A stretch of 38,746 nucleotides of DNA from Pseudescherichia sp039594205 (GCA_039594205.1 JBCNNW010000032.1:1-38746); one strand, 5' to 3'; shown: positions 15,928 to 24,438, counted from the first letter of the stretch. The notes: generated by a model from the letters alone, not told the origin. Numbers and translations: made by a program.

Positions 15928-15957
15928 ACATTAGAGACAGGGGGCAAAAAGCGTCAG
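15928..15957 (-). promoter_or_regulatory. araBAD promoter
   Basis: On the minus strand -35 CTGACG (15952-15957) and -10 TAATGT (15928-15933) are separated by 18 bases. They lie where the E. coli pBAD elements lie (CTGACG and TACTGT). The weak -35 overlaps the I2 half-site, which explains the need for AraC activation. Confidence 0.85.
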
Positions 15958-15991
15958 GCAGGATCCGCTAATCTTATGGATAAAAATGCTA
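15943..15991 (-). promoter_or_regulatory. AraC half-sites araI1 and araI2
   Basis: I1 on the minus strand is TAGCATTTTTATCCATA (15975-15991), identical to the E. coli half-site as I know it. I2 (about 15943-15960) reads TGCCTGACGCTTTTTGCC and is less perfect. AraC with arabinose occupies both and contacts polymerase; without arabinose it holds I1 and O2. Confidence 0.88.
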
Positions 15992-16004
15992 TGGCAGCAG
16001 AAAG

Positions 16005-16065
16005 TGTGACTCACTGCAAATATTCAATGTGGACATTTCTGCCGGGTTTATAGACACTTTTGTTA
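16005..16065. promoter_or_regulatory. CRP site and araO1 operator
   Basis: A CRP-like site starts with TGTGA at 16005 (TGTGACTCACTGCA). It is followed by the two O1 half-sites, TGTGGACATTTCTGCCG (16028-16044) and TATAGACACTTTTGTTA (16049-16065), close matches to the E. coli O1L and O1R. This set activates pBAD and autoregulates araC. Confidence 0.85.
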
Positions 16066-16183
16066 CCCCTTTTTATCGGTGTAGATTAGTCAAAACGGGG
16101 AAAGTGCTTTTATCTGGCGGGGTTGTCATGCTGCGGTTTTTATATCTGGTTCACCAGAGCCGCCGCGTGATGAAATAAAACCC

Positions 16184-16203
16184 AATATGGACAAATGGTT
16201 TCC
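16184..16203. promoter_or_regulatory. araO2 operator
   Basis: AATATGGACAAATGGTTTCC differs by little from the E. coli O2 half-site. Its centre lies about 210 bases from the I1 centre, the spacing of the E. coli repression loop, so the looped I1-O2 state should form here. It sits in the araC leader. Confidence 0.85.
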
Positions 16204-16230
16204 TTGACCACTACCTGGAGCGCGCTGTTT

Positions 16231-17076
16231 ATGGCTGAATTACAAACCGATCCTCTGCTGCCTGGCTATTCGTTTAATGCCCATCTCGTGGCGGGGCTGA
16301 CGCCCATTGAGGCCGACGGCTACCTTGATTTCTTTGTCGATCGCCCGCTGGGGATGAAAGGCTACATTCTCAACCTGACGGTACGGGGAGAGGGGATCGT
16401 CAATAACAATGGCCGCCAGTTTGTCTGCCGCCCCGGCGACATCCTGCTTTTCCCCCCTGGCGAGGTGCACCACTATGGCCGTCACCCTGAGGCGCGGGAG
16501 TGGTATCACCAGTGGGTCTACTTCCGCCCGCGCGCCTACTGGCATGAGTGGCTGGCCTGGCCAACCCTTTTTGCCCAGACCGGCTATTTCCGTCCTGACG
16601 AGGTGCACCAGGCACGCTTTAGCGAGTTGTTTGCGCAGATTATCAGCGCCGGGCAGAGCAGCGGGCGCTATGGCGAACTGCTGGCGATCAACCTGCTGGA
16701 GCAGGTGCTGCTCCGGCGGATGGACGCGATCAACGAATCGCTGCATCCGCCGCTGGATAACCGGGTGCGTGACGCCTGTCAGTACATCAGCGATCATCTG
16801 GCGGATAACCATTTCGATATCGCCGGTGTGGCGCAGCACGTCTGTCTGTCGCCGTCGCGGCTGTCGCACCTCTTCCGCCAGCAGCTGGGAGTGAGCGTGC
16901 TCAGCTGGCGGGAAGATCAGCGCATCAGCCAGGCCAAGCTGCTGCTAAGTACGACGCGAATGCCCATCGCCAGCGTGGGGCGCAACGTCGGTTTTGAGGA
17001 CCAGCTCTACTTCTCTCGCGTGTTCAAAAAATGTACCGGAGCCAGCCCGAGCGAGTTCCGCGCCGGATGCGAATAA
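16231..17076 (+). CDS. araC: Arabinose operon regulator AraC
   Basis: Dual regulator of araBAD and of its own gene, binding L-arabinose. It has 281 residues. The N-terminal arm MAELQTDPLLPGYSFNAH and the cupin domain (CRPGDILLFPPGEVHHYGRH) hold arabinose. A dimerisation helix lies near residues 150-165. The C-terminal AraC-type domain has two helix-turn-helix units: FDIAGVAQHVCLSPSRLSHL and MPIASVGRNVGFEDQLYFSR, ending ASPSEFRAGCE. It lacks the roughly 11-residue tail of E. coli AraC, as the Salmonella protein also does. The start follows GGAG at 10-base spacing; in-frame codons upstream to 16195 overlap O2 and have no family similarity. Divergent from araB. Confidence 0.98.
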   Translation: MAELQTDPLLPGYSFNAHLVAGLTPIEADGYLDFFVDRPLGMKGYILNLTVRGEGIVNNNGRQFVCRPGDILLFPPGEVHHYGRHPEAREWYHQWVYFRPRAYWHEWLAWPTLFAQTGYFRPDEVHQARFSELFAQIISAGQSSGRYGELLAINLLEQVLLRRMDAINESLHPPLDNRVRDACQYISDHLADNHFDIAGVAQHVCLSPSRLSHLFRQQLGVSVLSWREDQRISQAKLLLSTTRMPIASVGRNVGFEDQLYFSRVFKKCTGASPSEFRAGCE

Positions 17077-17201
17077 CGTAAAGAAACGAAATGCCGCCGC
17101 CGACCTCTGATACAGACAGTAAACTAATCAGACAATTGTGAGCTTGACGAGGCGTTACCGGCTCTGGAGAATCCCTGCTTCGTCACTAAAACGGACCGCG
17201 T

Positions 17202-17972
17202 ATGCAGGCATTTCTGGAACATTTTATTACTCAATCAGCGACCTATACGCTCATTGCCATCGCCCTTGTGGCTTTTCTGGAGTCGCTGGCGCTGGTGGGT
17301 CTGATCCTGCCCGGCACGGTGATGATGGCCGGGCTGGGGGCGCTAATCGGCAGCGGCGAGGTGAACTTCTGGTATGCCTGGCTGGCGGGCATTGTCGGCT
17401 GCCTGCTGGGAGACTGGATCTCCTTTTGGCTCGGGTGGCGCTTTAAGAAGCCGCTGCACCGCTGGTCGTTTATGAAAAAGAACAAGGCGCTGCTCGATAA
17501 GACCGAACACGCCCTGCACCAGCACAGCATGTTTACCATTCTTGTCGGCCGCTTTGTTGGGCCAACACGTCCGCTGGTGCCGATGGTTGCCGGGATGCTC
17601 GATCTTCCCGTCAGCAAGTTTTTGCTGCCTAACATTATCGGCTGCCTGCTCTGGCCGCCGTTCTACTTTTTACCGGGCATTCTCGCCGGGGCGGCAATTG
17701 ATATTCCTGCCGATGAGCAGAGCGGGGCGTTTAAGTGGCTGCTGCTGGGTGCGGCGCTGCTGCTGTGGATTGCGGTATGGCTCTGCTGGCGACTGTGGCG
17801 CAGCGGCAGGTCCGGCAGCGATCGGCTGACAAAATACCTGCCGCGCGGGCGGCTGCTGTGGGTGGCTCCGCTGCTGCTTGGCGTGGCGGTGATCGCCTGC
17901 GTAGCGGTGGCCCGTCATCCGCTGATGCCCACCTACTTAACGATCCTGGGTAAGGTCGTCAGCGGTCACTGA
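17202..17972 (+). CDS. yabI: DedA family inner-membrane protein YabI
   Basis: Integral inner-membrane protein of the DedA/SNARE-associated family; members are implicated in undecaprenyl- or phospholipid flipping and membrane homeostasis. The function of YabI itself is not firmly set. It has 256 residues (E. coli 254). Motifs are FLESLALVGLILPGTVMMAG near residue 26, GDWISFWLGWRF with the conserved acidic residue, and GRFVGPTRPLVPMVAGM carrying the conserved arginines. Four or more hydrophobic segments are evident, the last ending in PLMPTYLTILGKVVS. The 3' end overlaps that of the convergent thiQ by 7 bases. Confidence 0.96.
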   Translation: MQAFLEHFITQSATYTLIAIALVAFLESLALVGLILPGTVMMAGLGALIGSGEVNFWYAWLAGIVGCLLGDWISFWLGWRFKKPLHRWSFMKKNKALLDKTEHALHQHSMFTILVGRFVGPTRPLVPMVAGMLDLPVSKFLLPNIIGCLLWPPFYFLPGILAGAAIDIPADEQSGAFKWLLLGAALLLWIAVWLCWRLWRSGRSGSDRLTKYLPRGRLLWVAPLLLGVAVIACVAVARHPLMPTYLTILGKVVSGH

Positions 17973-18667
17973 CGTTCAATTCCCAGCAGCGCCGAGACCG
18001 GGGCGCGACCGCTGACCAGCTCATCGGTTGCGCCGTCCCAGGCGATGCGTCCCTCAGCCACCACCAGCGCCCGGCTGGCAATGCGTGCGGCATCCTCAAT
18101 GCTGTGGGAGACCATCAGCAGGGTGATGTTTTGTCGCTTGCAGACGCTCTGCACCAGGGCCAGCATCTCCTGACGCAGGGCCGGATCGAGCGCCGAAAAC
18201 GGCTCATCCAGCAGCAGGATGGGCTGCTCGCGCACCAGACAGCGCGCCAGTGCCACCCGCTGCCGCTGCCCGCCAGAGAGCTGGTCCGGCAGCCGGTCGA
18301 GCAGGGTCTCAAGCCCCATCTGAGCGGCAATCTCCGCCAGTTTCTGCTGCTGATCGGCATTGAGCTTCAGGCCGGGATGCAGGCCGAGGCCGATGTTCTG
18401 CCGCACCGTCAGGTGGGTGAACAGGTTGTTTTCCTGAAACAGCATGGATACCGGACGGCGCGACGGCGGCGTAGCGGTATGCTCCCGCTCGTTAATTAAA
18501 ATCGTGCCGCTCACCGGCTGGATAAAACCGGCGATAAGGTTGAGCAGCGTGCTTTTCCCCGCGCCGCTGGGTCCCAGCACGGCAATCTGCTCTCCCGCCT
18601 CGACGGCAAGCGTAAAGCGCATCGGCAGATGGTGATAGAGCCAGGTGACATCAGTGAGTTTTAGCAT
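17966..18667 (-). CDS. thiQ: Thiamine ABC transporter ATP-binding protein ThiQ
   Basis: ATPase of the ThiBPQ importer for thiamine, thiamine phosphate and TPP. It has 233 residues (E. coli 232). Walker A is GPSGAGKST near residue 32, the Q-loop region LFQENNLFTHLTV, signature LSGGQRQRVALAR, Walker B ILLLDEPFSALDP and switch histidine in LLMVSHSIEDAAR. The start at 18667 gives MLKLTDVTWLYHH and overlaps the thiP 3' end by 17 bases, so translation is coupled. An in-frame ATG at 18706 would add 13 residues not in the family. The gene ends inside the last codons of convergent yabI. Last gene of the TPP-controlled operon. Confidence 0.98.
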   Translation of the reverse strand: MLKLTDVTWLYHHLPMRFTLAVEAGEQIAVLGPSGAGKSTLLNLIAGFIQPVSGTILINEREHTATPPSRRPVSMLFQENNLFTHLTVRQNIGLGLHPGLKLNADQQQKLAEIAAQMGLETLLDRLPDQLSGGQRQRVALARCLVREQPILLLDEPFSALDPALRQEMLALVQSVCKRQNITLLMVSHSIEDAARIASRALVVAEGRIAWDGATDELVSGRAPVSALLGIERQ

Positions 18668-20261
18668 GGCGGCCCGGAAGTTTTTCAATAACGGTAAAGA
18701 GAACAAAGCAGAGCGTCAGCAGGATCAGCGCCGTTACCGCCCCGTCCTGGCTGCGATAGGAGCCAATCTGCTGGTAAAGATAGAAGGGCAGCGTGCGGAA
18801 CGCTTCGTTGCCAAACAGCGCTACCACCCCAAAGTCGCCGATAGAGAGCACGCAGGCGAAGGCCAGCGCCTGTGCCAGCGGCCGCCGCAGGGCGCGCAGC
18901 TCTACCACCCGCAGGCGTGATAAGCCGCGCATGCCCAACGACTCGCACAGCAGGCCGTAGCGGGCGGTGATGTCCCGCATCGGGTTATCGAGCACCTTCT
19001 GGGCGTAAGGGATAGCCATCAGAGCGTTGGTAAAGATCACGATCCCATCCGCCGAACCAGGCAGACCGATGGAGTTGTTGAGCAGCAGAAAGAAGCCGGT
19101 TGCCAGCACGATGCCGGGCATGGCGAGGATCAGCATCCCGCTCAGCTCCAGCGCCTGGCCCCGGCGCAGCTGACCGCGCGCGCGCAGCTCGCGGCTGCTC
19201 CAGAGCAGCATCATGGTGAGGATCACACAGAGCAGACCGGCCAGCAGAGCGATACGCAGGGAGGTCCACACCGCCTGCCACAGCACCGGCTGGGCCAGCA
19301 CCTCGGGCAGGTTACGGTTTATCCCCTCAATAATTACCGCCAGCAGGGGCGGCAGGAGCAGGAGCAGCGCCAGGCCAATCAGCAGACCATCCCCCAGCCG
19401 GGCGCGCCAGCTGTCCTGCGGATCGCGCCAGCCCTGGATTTGGCTGCTGCCCACCGGAATGGCCTTGCTCAGACGCTGGCTAAGCAGCACCAGCGCCAGG
19501 CAGCAGATCATCTGCAATAGCCCCAGCAGCGCGGCGCGGCCGGGATCGTAGTCGAAATTCAGGGCCTGGTAGATCGCCAGCTCAATGGTGGTAGCCTTAG
19601 GGCCACCACCCAGCGACAGCACGGTGGCGAAGCTGGCGAAGCAGAGCATAAAGATCAGCGCCGCCACCGGCGGGATCTGCCGCCGCAGCCATGGCCACTC
19701 GACGAAGCGGAAGAAGGCGAAGCCGCGCATCCCCAGCTGGGCAGCAAGCTGGCGCTGCTCGCCGGGGATCTGCTCCAGGGCCTGCAGCAGCAGGCGGGTC
19801 GCCATCGGCAGGTTAAAAAAGATGTGTGCCAGCAGAATGCCGCCCAGCCCGTAGGGTGAGAATCCCCACGGCAGGCCGAGCGAGTCGCACAGCGACGCCA
19901 GCCAGCCCTGTCGGCCGTAGACGGTAAGGATGCCAAAGACCGCCACCAGCACCGGCAGGATCAGGGTCATCGCGCAGAGGCGGAGCAGCATCAGCCGCCC
20001 GGGAAAGCGGCGGCGATAGAGGGCGCGGGCCAGGAAGATAGCGGGCACCACTGAGAGCAGGGCGGAGAGAAACGCCTGGCCAAAGGAGAAGGCCACCACA
20101 TGACGCAGGTAGCTGTCGTGCCACAGCGCCGCGACGTCAGTAGTCGGCGCGTTGAGCCAGAGGGCAAGAAACGCCGCCACCGCCACCGCTACCAGCAGGG
20201 TGGCAGCGGCAGCGCCGGGCAGCAGCCAGCCGGGAACTAGCGGCTGGTCGCGCGAAGCCAC
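18651..20261 (-). CDS. thiP: Thiamine ABC transporter permease ThiP
   Basis: Fused double permease of the thiamine importer, 536 residues as in E. coli, with about 12 membrane segments. Each half has a BPD_transp_1 domain with an EAA loop: the first around LAAQLGMRGFAFFRFVEWP, the second around LCESLGMRGLSRLRVVELR. The N-terminus MASRDQPLVPGWLLPGAAAA agrees with the E. coli protein. The ATG lies inside the last 25 bases of thiB and the stop overlaps thiQ, the tight thiBPQ operon layout. The two halves sharing one polypeptide fits the FbpB/ThiP subfamily. Confidence 0.98.
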   Translation of the reverse strand: MASRDQPLVPGWLLPGAAAATLLVAVAVAAFLALWLNAPTTDVAALWHDSYLRHVVAFSFGQAFLSALLSVVPAIFLARALYRRRFPGRLMLLRLCAMTLILPVLVAVFGILTVYGRQGWLASLCDSLGLPWGFSPYGLGGILLAHIFFNLPMATRLLLQALEQIPGEQRQLAAQLGMRGFAFFRFVEWPWLRRQIPPVAALIFMLCFASFATVLSLGGGPKATTIELAIYQALNFDYDPGRAALLGLLQMICCLALVLLSQRLSKAIPVGSSQIQGWRDPQDSWRARLGDGLLIGLALLLLLPPLLAVIIEGINRNLPEVLAQPVLWQAVWTSLRIALLAGLLCVILTMMLLWSSRELRARGQLRRGQALELSGMLILAMPGIVLATGFFLLLNNSIGLPGSADGIVIFTNALMAIPYAQKVLDNPMRDITARYGLLCESLGMRGLSRLRVVELRALRRPLAQALAFACVLSIGDFGVVALFGNEAFRTLPFYLYQQIGSYRSQDGAVTALILLTLCFVLFTVIEKLPGRHAKTH

Positions 20262-21235
20262 GTGTTAATCCACTCAGCGCGTTCGGAGAAGACCTGCTGC
20301 GGCGTGAACTCCAGGGTGGTCTTCGGCTTCGTCAGCGAGTCAAAGCCAGCGGGCAGCGTCACATTGCTCACCGGGTACATCCAGTTGCCGGTCGGGATGG
20401 CGTTCTGGAACGCCGGGCTGACCATAAACTTGAGGAACTTCTCTGCCAGCTCGGGCTGCTTACTGGCTGCGGTGCGGGCAGCGACCTCTACCTGCAGGTA
20501 GTGGCCTTCACTAAAGTCCGCCGCCGCGTAGTTATCCTTTTTCTCTTCGATCAGGTGATAGGCCGGGGAGGTGGTGTAGCTCAGAACCAGATCGCTCTCG
20601 CCCTTCAGGAACAGGCCGTAGGCTTCGCTCCAGCCTTTGGTGACGGTGACGGTTTTTGCCGCCAGCTTCTGCCACGCCTCAGGCGCTTTATCGCCGTAGA
20701 CTTTTTGCATCCACAGCAGCAGGCCCAGCCCTGGGGTGCTGGTGCGCGGATCCTGATAGATTACCCGCCACTTCTGGTCGCTCTCTACCAGCTCTTTCAG
20801 GCTCTTCGGCGGACTCTTCAGCTTGTTCTTGTCATAGACAAAGGCAAAGTAGCCGTAGTCGAAGGGCACAAAGGTGTCGTTTTTCCAGCCGCCGGGGACG
20901 TTAACGGCGTCGGCCGCCACGCCGCTTTTGGCAAACAGCCCGGTCTGGCTGGCGGCCTCCAGCAGGTTATTGTCGAGGCCCAGCACCACGTCGGCCTTGC
21001 TGTTTTTGCCCTCCATGCGCAGACGGTTGAGCAGCGAGACGCCATCCTCCAGCGCCACCATCTTCAGCTCACAGTGACAGTCGGCTTCAAAGGCTTTTTT
21101 TACCGCAGGACCTGGCCCCCAGTCGGCGGCGAACGAGTCGTAGGTGTAGACGGTGAGAACGGGTTTATCAGAAGCCGGGGCGGCAAAAACGGGGGCGGCC
21201 ACGAGCAGCAGCAGCGGCAGACATTTTTTTAACAC
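20237..21235 (-). CDS. thiB: Thiamine-binding periplasmic protein ThiB (TbpA)
   Basis: Periplasmic receptor that delivers thiamine and its phosphates to ThiPQ. It has 332 residues (E. coli 327; the extra ones lie just after the signal peptide, ASDKP). A signal peptide LKKCLPLLLLVAAPVFA is followed by LTVYTYDSFAADWGPGPAVK, the usual start of the mature domain. Other conserved stretches are KADVVLGLDNNLL, YQDPRTSTPGLGLLLWMQ and NAIPTGNWMYPVSNV. I chose the GTG at 21235, preceded by GAGG, because it matches the E. coli start MLKKCLP; a TTG 12 bases upstream is also possible. The TPP riboswitch ends about 48 bases upstream. Confidence 0.97.
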   Translation of the reverse strand: MLKKCLPLLLLVAAPVFAAPASDKPVLTVYTYDSFAADWGPGPAVKKAFEADCHCELKMVALEDGVSLLNRLRMEGKNSKADVVLGLDNNLLEAASQTGLFAKSGVAADAVNVPGGWKNDTFVPFDYGYFAFVYDKNKLKSPPKSLKELVESDQKWRVIYQDPRTSTPGLGLLLWMQKVYGDKAPEAWQKLAAKTVTVTKGWSEAYGLFLKGESDLVLSYTTSPAYHLIEEKKDNYAAADFSEGHYLQVEVAARTAASKQPELAEKFLKFMVSPAFQNAIPTGNWMYPVSNVTLPAGFDSLTKPKTTLEFTPQQVFSERAEWINTWLRATSR

Positions 21236-21282
21236 TTTGCACCTCAATAAAAAGAGAGTGGCAAAGGATTTTGAGCAGCAGC

Positions 21283-21364
21283 CTCAAATCCCTTCGCCGG
21301 CGTTATCCGGATCAGGTTCGACGGGTATTTTCTCAGCACACGCATCGCGCAGCACCCCGTTGAG
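21283..21364 (-). ncRNA. TPP riboswitch (THI element) of thiBPQ
   Basis: On the minus strand the conserved pieces appear in order: GGGGTGC, CTGAGA, ATACCCG, GAACCTGATCCGGATAA, CGCCGGCGAAGGGA. A P1 stem is formed by CTCAA (21360-21364) with TTGAG (21283-21287). This is the classical THI box, which binds thiamine pyrophosphate. No terminator stem with a U-run follows before the thiB Shine-Dalgarno, so control is more likely at translation initiation; that part is inferred. Confidence 0.95.
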
Positions 21365-21373
21365 CACGGCCTC

Positions 21374-21402
21374 ATTGTAGTGATTATGTCAGCATTCTGA
21401 AA
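21374..21402 (-). promoter_or_regulatory. Probable thiBPQ promoter
   Basis: Minus strand -10 TACAAT (21374-21379) with -35 TTTCAG (21397-21402) at 17-base spacing. Transcription would begin just before the riboswitch P1 stem. It fits into the small gap after the sgrR stop. Confidence 0.6.
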
Positions 21403-21405
21403 GCG

Positions 21406-23061
21406 CTAAGGATCTGGCGGCGCAAACCACGCCGATTTAAAATCAAACCAGCCGAGGGTGTTCATCCGCAGGCCGCGCATGCTGCGCTGCCCCTGGATCA
21501 TCAACCAGTGATGGATCAGCGGCACAATCGCCTTGCCCGCCAGCAGCTGCTGGCACCAGGCGGCTAAGTTCATCTCGCCTGCCCGCCACTGTGTGGCATC
21601 TGCCTGCCAGTCGCGGGGAATACACTTCTGCAGCAGCGGCACCTCATAGAGGTGGGTAAAGAGTGAGAAATCCAGCGGCAGGGTAAAGTTAGCGCTGTTG
21701 AGCCAGATATCGCTCACCGCGTCGCCGCTGTGCCACTCCTCGTAGTCCACCTCCTGGATGTGCAACGTCACCTGATGCGCCGCCAGCAGGGCGCTCATGG
21801 TCTGGGCCAGCACCCGGTGTTCGATGTGTTCCCGGTAGTAGGTCAGGGTCAGCGACTCCAGTCCGGCTGGCTTCTCACTGCCGCCCGGCCGGGTATGATG
21901 CCAGCGCGGCAGCAGGCCATAGGCCGGAAACCAGTAGCGCTGGTGATGCTCCTCGGCGTGAAACAGCAGGCTTGACGGGGAGAGGATCTGGCTCACCCAC
22001 TCCCGTACCTGCTGGCTGGAGCCGCGACGAGTGCGGGCATCAAACAGCAGGTAGTAGCACCCCTCTTCGAGACGGCTCTCTACCGCTTTCTCCTCGCCAC
22101 CTGGCCCTTCCAGCGTCAGGCCCGCGCTGAGATCGTCATTAACGTCGGGCAGCACCCAGACGTTTACCTCATCGATCAGCGCCCGAAAGCCAAAGTAGTC
22201 ATCGAAGGCGTGGATCTTCAGCTGGTTGCTGTTGTTAAGCGTGACTGCATAGGGTCCGGTGCCCACCGGCAGGCTGGCGAAGTTCGCCATAGTCGGCCAC
22301 TCCTGGGGCAGAATCATCGACTGTACGTGGCCCAGCAGCCATGGCAGCCAGCTGTCGGGCTGTGAGAGATGAATATCCAGCGTCCACGGGGTGGGGGAGA
22401 CAATCTCCGTAATATGCGAGTAGAGCGGCAGGGCGTTAACCCGCTGCAGGGAGGTGATGACGTCGCTCATCTCCAGTTCGCGGCCGTGGTGAAAGTGAAT
22501 GCCGGGGCGCAGATAAAAACGCCAGTGCAGCGGGGAGAGACATTTCCAGTGGTGGGCGATATCCGGCTCCAGTTCCCCGTTTTCCTCATTTATTCGCGTC
22601 AGCGCGCTGAAGATCTGGCGGGCAATATGAGTTTCCGAGCGGCGCAGGGCCGTGCCGGGCAGCAGGTTTTTCAGTGGCCGATAGTAGAGCACGCGCAGGA
22701 TATGCCGCCCCTGGCGAAAGCTTCTGCCGAGATGCGAGACCAGCATCTGCCGTACCGCGCTCTTATCGCCCACCAGCTGTACCAGCTGATCGATACGATC
22801 CTGTTCCAGCAGATCCTCTGCCCGCTGCTGCTGGAGCGCGAGGCCGGTATAGAGAAAGGAGAGGCGTGAACGTTTGCCGCGGCCGGCCTCCGCCTCCCAC
22901 GTCAGCCAGCCGCGCTGCTGCATGGCGTTAAGCAGGGTGCGCATATGGCGGCGGGAACAGCTCAGCTGCTCGGCCAGCTCGTTCAGCGTGGTCTCCCGGG
23001 ATGCGCCGTCGCAGCACTGCCAGAGACGGATAAACTGTTGTTGCAGACGACCAGAGGACAT
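21406..23061 (-). CDS. sgrR: Transcriptional regulator SgrR
   Basis: Activator of the small RNA SgrS during glucose-phosphate stress, and autorepressor in E. coli. It has 551 residues, the same length. The N-terminal winged helix-turn-helix includes TLNELAEQLSCSRRHMRTLL and RGWLTWEAEAGRGKRSRL. Residues from about 165 onward form an SBP_bac_5-like solute-binding domain (RRSETHIARQIFSALTRIN, HWRFYLRPGIHFHHGRELEM, PVGTGPYAV), thought to sense a small metabolite. The C-terminus MRGLRMNTLGWFDFKSAWF is as in E. coli. It is divergent from sgrS; the regulator must act in the short gap of about 55 bases between its ATG and the probable SgrS start. Confidence 0.98.
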   Translation of the reverse strand: MSSGRLQQQFIRLWQCCDGASRETTLNELAEQLSCSRRHMRTLLNAMQQRGWLTWEAEAGRGKRSRLSFLYTGLALQQQRAEDLLEQDRIDQLVQLVGDKSAVRQMLVSHLGRSFRQGRHILRVLYYRPLKNLLPGTALRRSETHIARQIFSALTRINEENGELEPDIAHHWKCLSPLHWRFYLRPGIHFHHGRELEMSDVITSLQRVNALPLYSHITEIVSPTPWTLDIHLSQPDSWLPWLLGHVQSMILPQEWPTMANFASLPVGTGPYAVTLNNSNQLKIHAFDDYFGFRALIDEVNVWVLPDVNDDLSAGLTLEGPGGEEKAVESRLEEGCYYLLFDARTRRGSSQQVREWVSQILSPSSLLFHAEEHHQRYWFPAYGLLPRWHHTRPGGSEKPAGLESLTLTYYREHIEHRVLAQTMSALLAAHQVTLHIQEVDYEEWHSGDAVSDIWLNSANFTLPLDFSLFTHLYEVPLLQKCIPRDWQADATQWRAGEMNLAAWCQQLLAGKAIVPLIHHWLMIQGQRSMRGLRMNTLGWFDFKSAWFAPPDP

Positions 23062-23116
23062 AAAAGGGGAACTCCCGGCGAAAAGTCAGCAATTTATTTT
23101 TCCCTATATTAAGCCA

Positions 23117-23219
23117 ATAATCCTTGCAGAAGAAAGCGGTGCCCAACTGCTTTCATCTTGTGTGACTGAGTATTGGTGCTTATCGCCACGCCAGCAGCTA
23201 TGATCCTGCTGGCTTTTTT
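23117..23219 (+). ncRNA. sgrS: SgrS small RNA, compact form without sgrT
   Basis: Hfq-dependent RNA that blocks ptsG translation in glucose-phosphate stress. The base-pairing segment TGTGTGACTGAGTATTGGTG (23159-23178) agrees with E. coli SgrS. It is followed by the small hairpin TGGTG/CGCCA (loop CTTAT) and the terminator GCCAGCAG-CTATGATC-CTGCTGGC with six Ts (23190-23219). Upstream lies one more hairpin, GAAAGC/GCTTTC (23132-23154). E. coli SgrS is 227 nt and encodes the 43-residue SgrT; only about 185 bases separate sgrR from setA here, and no SgrT frame exists. The 5' end is uncertain; TATATT at 23105-23110 is a possible -10, with a poor -35. Confidence 0.88.
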
Positions 23220-23246
23220 CTTTTCTCACACGCTAAAAGGATGCTT

Positions 23247-24425
23247 ATGCTCTGGCTGATGACAATGGGAAGGCGGCTGAACGGGGTCTATGCCGCGTTT
23301 ATGATCGTCGCATTTATGATGGGGATTGCCGGAGCGTTACAGGCACCGACGCTCAGCCTCTTTCTCAGTCGCGAGGTAGAGGCCGAGCCGTTCTGGGTCG
23401 GGCTGTTCTACACCGTCAACGCCATCGCCGGGATCCTCGTCAGCCTGTGGCTGGCGAAACGATCCGACAGCCAGGGCGACCGCCGCAAGCTGATCATGTT
23501 CTGCTGTGTGATGGCGGTAGGCAACGCGCTGCTGTTCGCCTTTAACCGCCACTACTTAACGCTGATTACCTGCGGCGTGCTGCTGGCTTCGCTGGCTAAC
23601 ACCGCCATGCCGCAGCTCTTTGCTCTCGCCCGCGAGTATGCCGACAGCTCGGCACGCGAGGTGGTGATGTTCAGCTCCGTGATGCGCGCCCAGCTCTCGC
23701 TGGCGTGGGTGATCGGTCCGCCGCTGGCCTTTATGCTGGCGCTGAACTACGGCTTTACCGCCATGTTCTCTATCGCCGCCGGGATCTTTATCATCAGCTT
23801 CGCGCTGATTGCGCTGATCCTGCCGTCGGTGGCACGGGTGGAGCAGCCAGCGGATGTAGCGGTCACGCAGATAAGCGGCTGGCGCGACGGCAACGTGCGC
23901 AAGCTGTTTGTCGCCTCCACGCTGATGTGGACCTGCAATACCATGTACATCATCGATATGCCGCTGTGGATCAGCGGGGATCTTGGCCTGCCCGATCGGC
24001 TGGCGGGGATCCTGATGGGCACCGCCGCCGGGCTGGAGATCCCGGCGATGATCCTGGCCGGCTACTACGTTAAACGCATCGGCAAGCGGCGGATGATGAC
24101 TCTGGCGGTAGCGGCGGGCGTGCTGTTCTACATCGGGCTGATCTTCTTTCATAGTGAACATGCGCTGCTGCTCTTGCAACTGTTTAATGCGGTGTTTATT
24201 GGGATAGTTGCCGGGATCGGCATGCTCTGGTTTCAGGATCTGATGCCGGGGCGGGCGGGGGCGGCCACCACGCTGTTTACCAACAGTATCTCTACCGGGG
24301 TGATTCTGGCGGGGGTTATCCAGGGGGCGCTGGCGCAAAGCTATGGTCACGGGGCGGTCTACTGGGTTATCGCCGGGATTTCACTGCTGACGCTGGGGCT
24401 AACAATGCGGATTAAAGATGTGTAA
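23247..24425 (+). CDS. setA: Sugar efflux transporter SetA
   Basis: Inner-membrane MFS transporter that exports glucosides and lactose analogues, co-transcribed with sgrS in E. coli. It has 392 residues, as in E. coli, with about 12 membrane segments. Conserved stretches are RLNGVYAAFMIVAFMMG, LSLFLSREV, the loop WLAKRSDSQGDRRKLIMFC typical of MFS proteins, and GIGMLWFQDLMPGRAGAA. I chose ATG at 23247, which is 6 bases after AAAAGG and gives MLWLMTMGRR, matching E. coli MIWIMTMARR. The ATG at 23241 abuts the Shine-Dalgarno directly. SgrS ends 27 bases upstream, so setA expression may come from readthrough of the SgrS terminator. Confidence 0.97.
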   Translation: MLWLMTMGRRLNGVYAAFMIVAFMMGIAGALQAPTLSLFLSREVEAEPFWVGLFYTVNAIAGILVSLWLAKRSDSQGDRRKLIMFCCVMAVGNALLFAFNRHYLTLITCGVLLASLANTAMPQLFALAREYADSSAREVVMFSSVMRAQLSLAWVIGPPLAFMLALNYGFTAMFSIAAGIFIISFALIALILPSVARVEQPADVAVTQISGWRDGNVRKLFVASTLMWTCNTMYIIDMPLWISGDLGLPDRLAGILMGTAAGLEIPAMILAGYYVKRIGKRRMMTLAVAAGVLFYIGLIFFHSEHALLLLQLFNAVFIGIVAGIGMLWFQDLMPGRAGAATTLFTNSISTGVILAGVIQGALAQSYGHGAVYWVIAGISLLTLGLTMRIKDV

Positions 24426-24438
24426 TTGATGACGAAAC

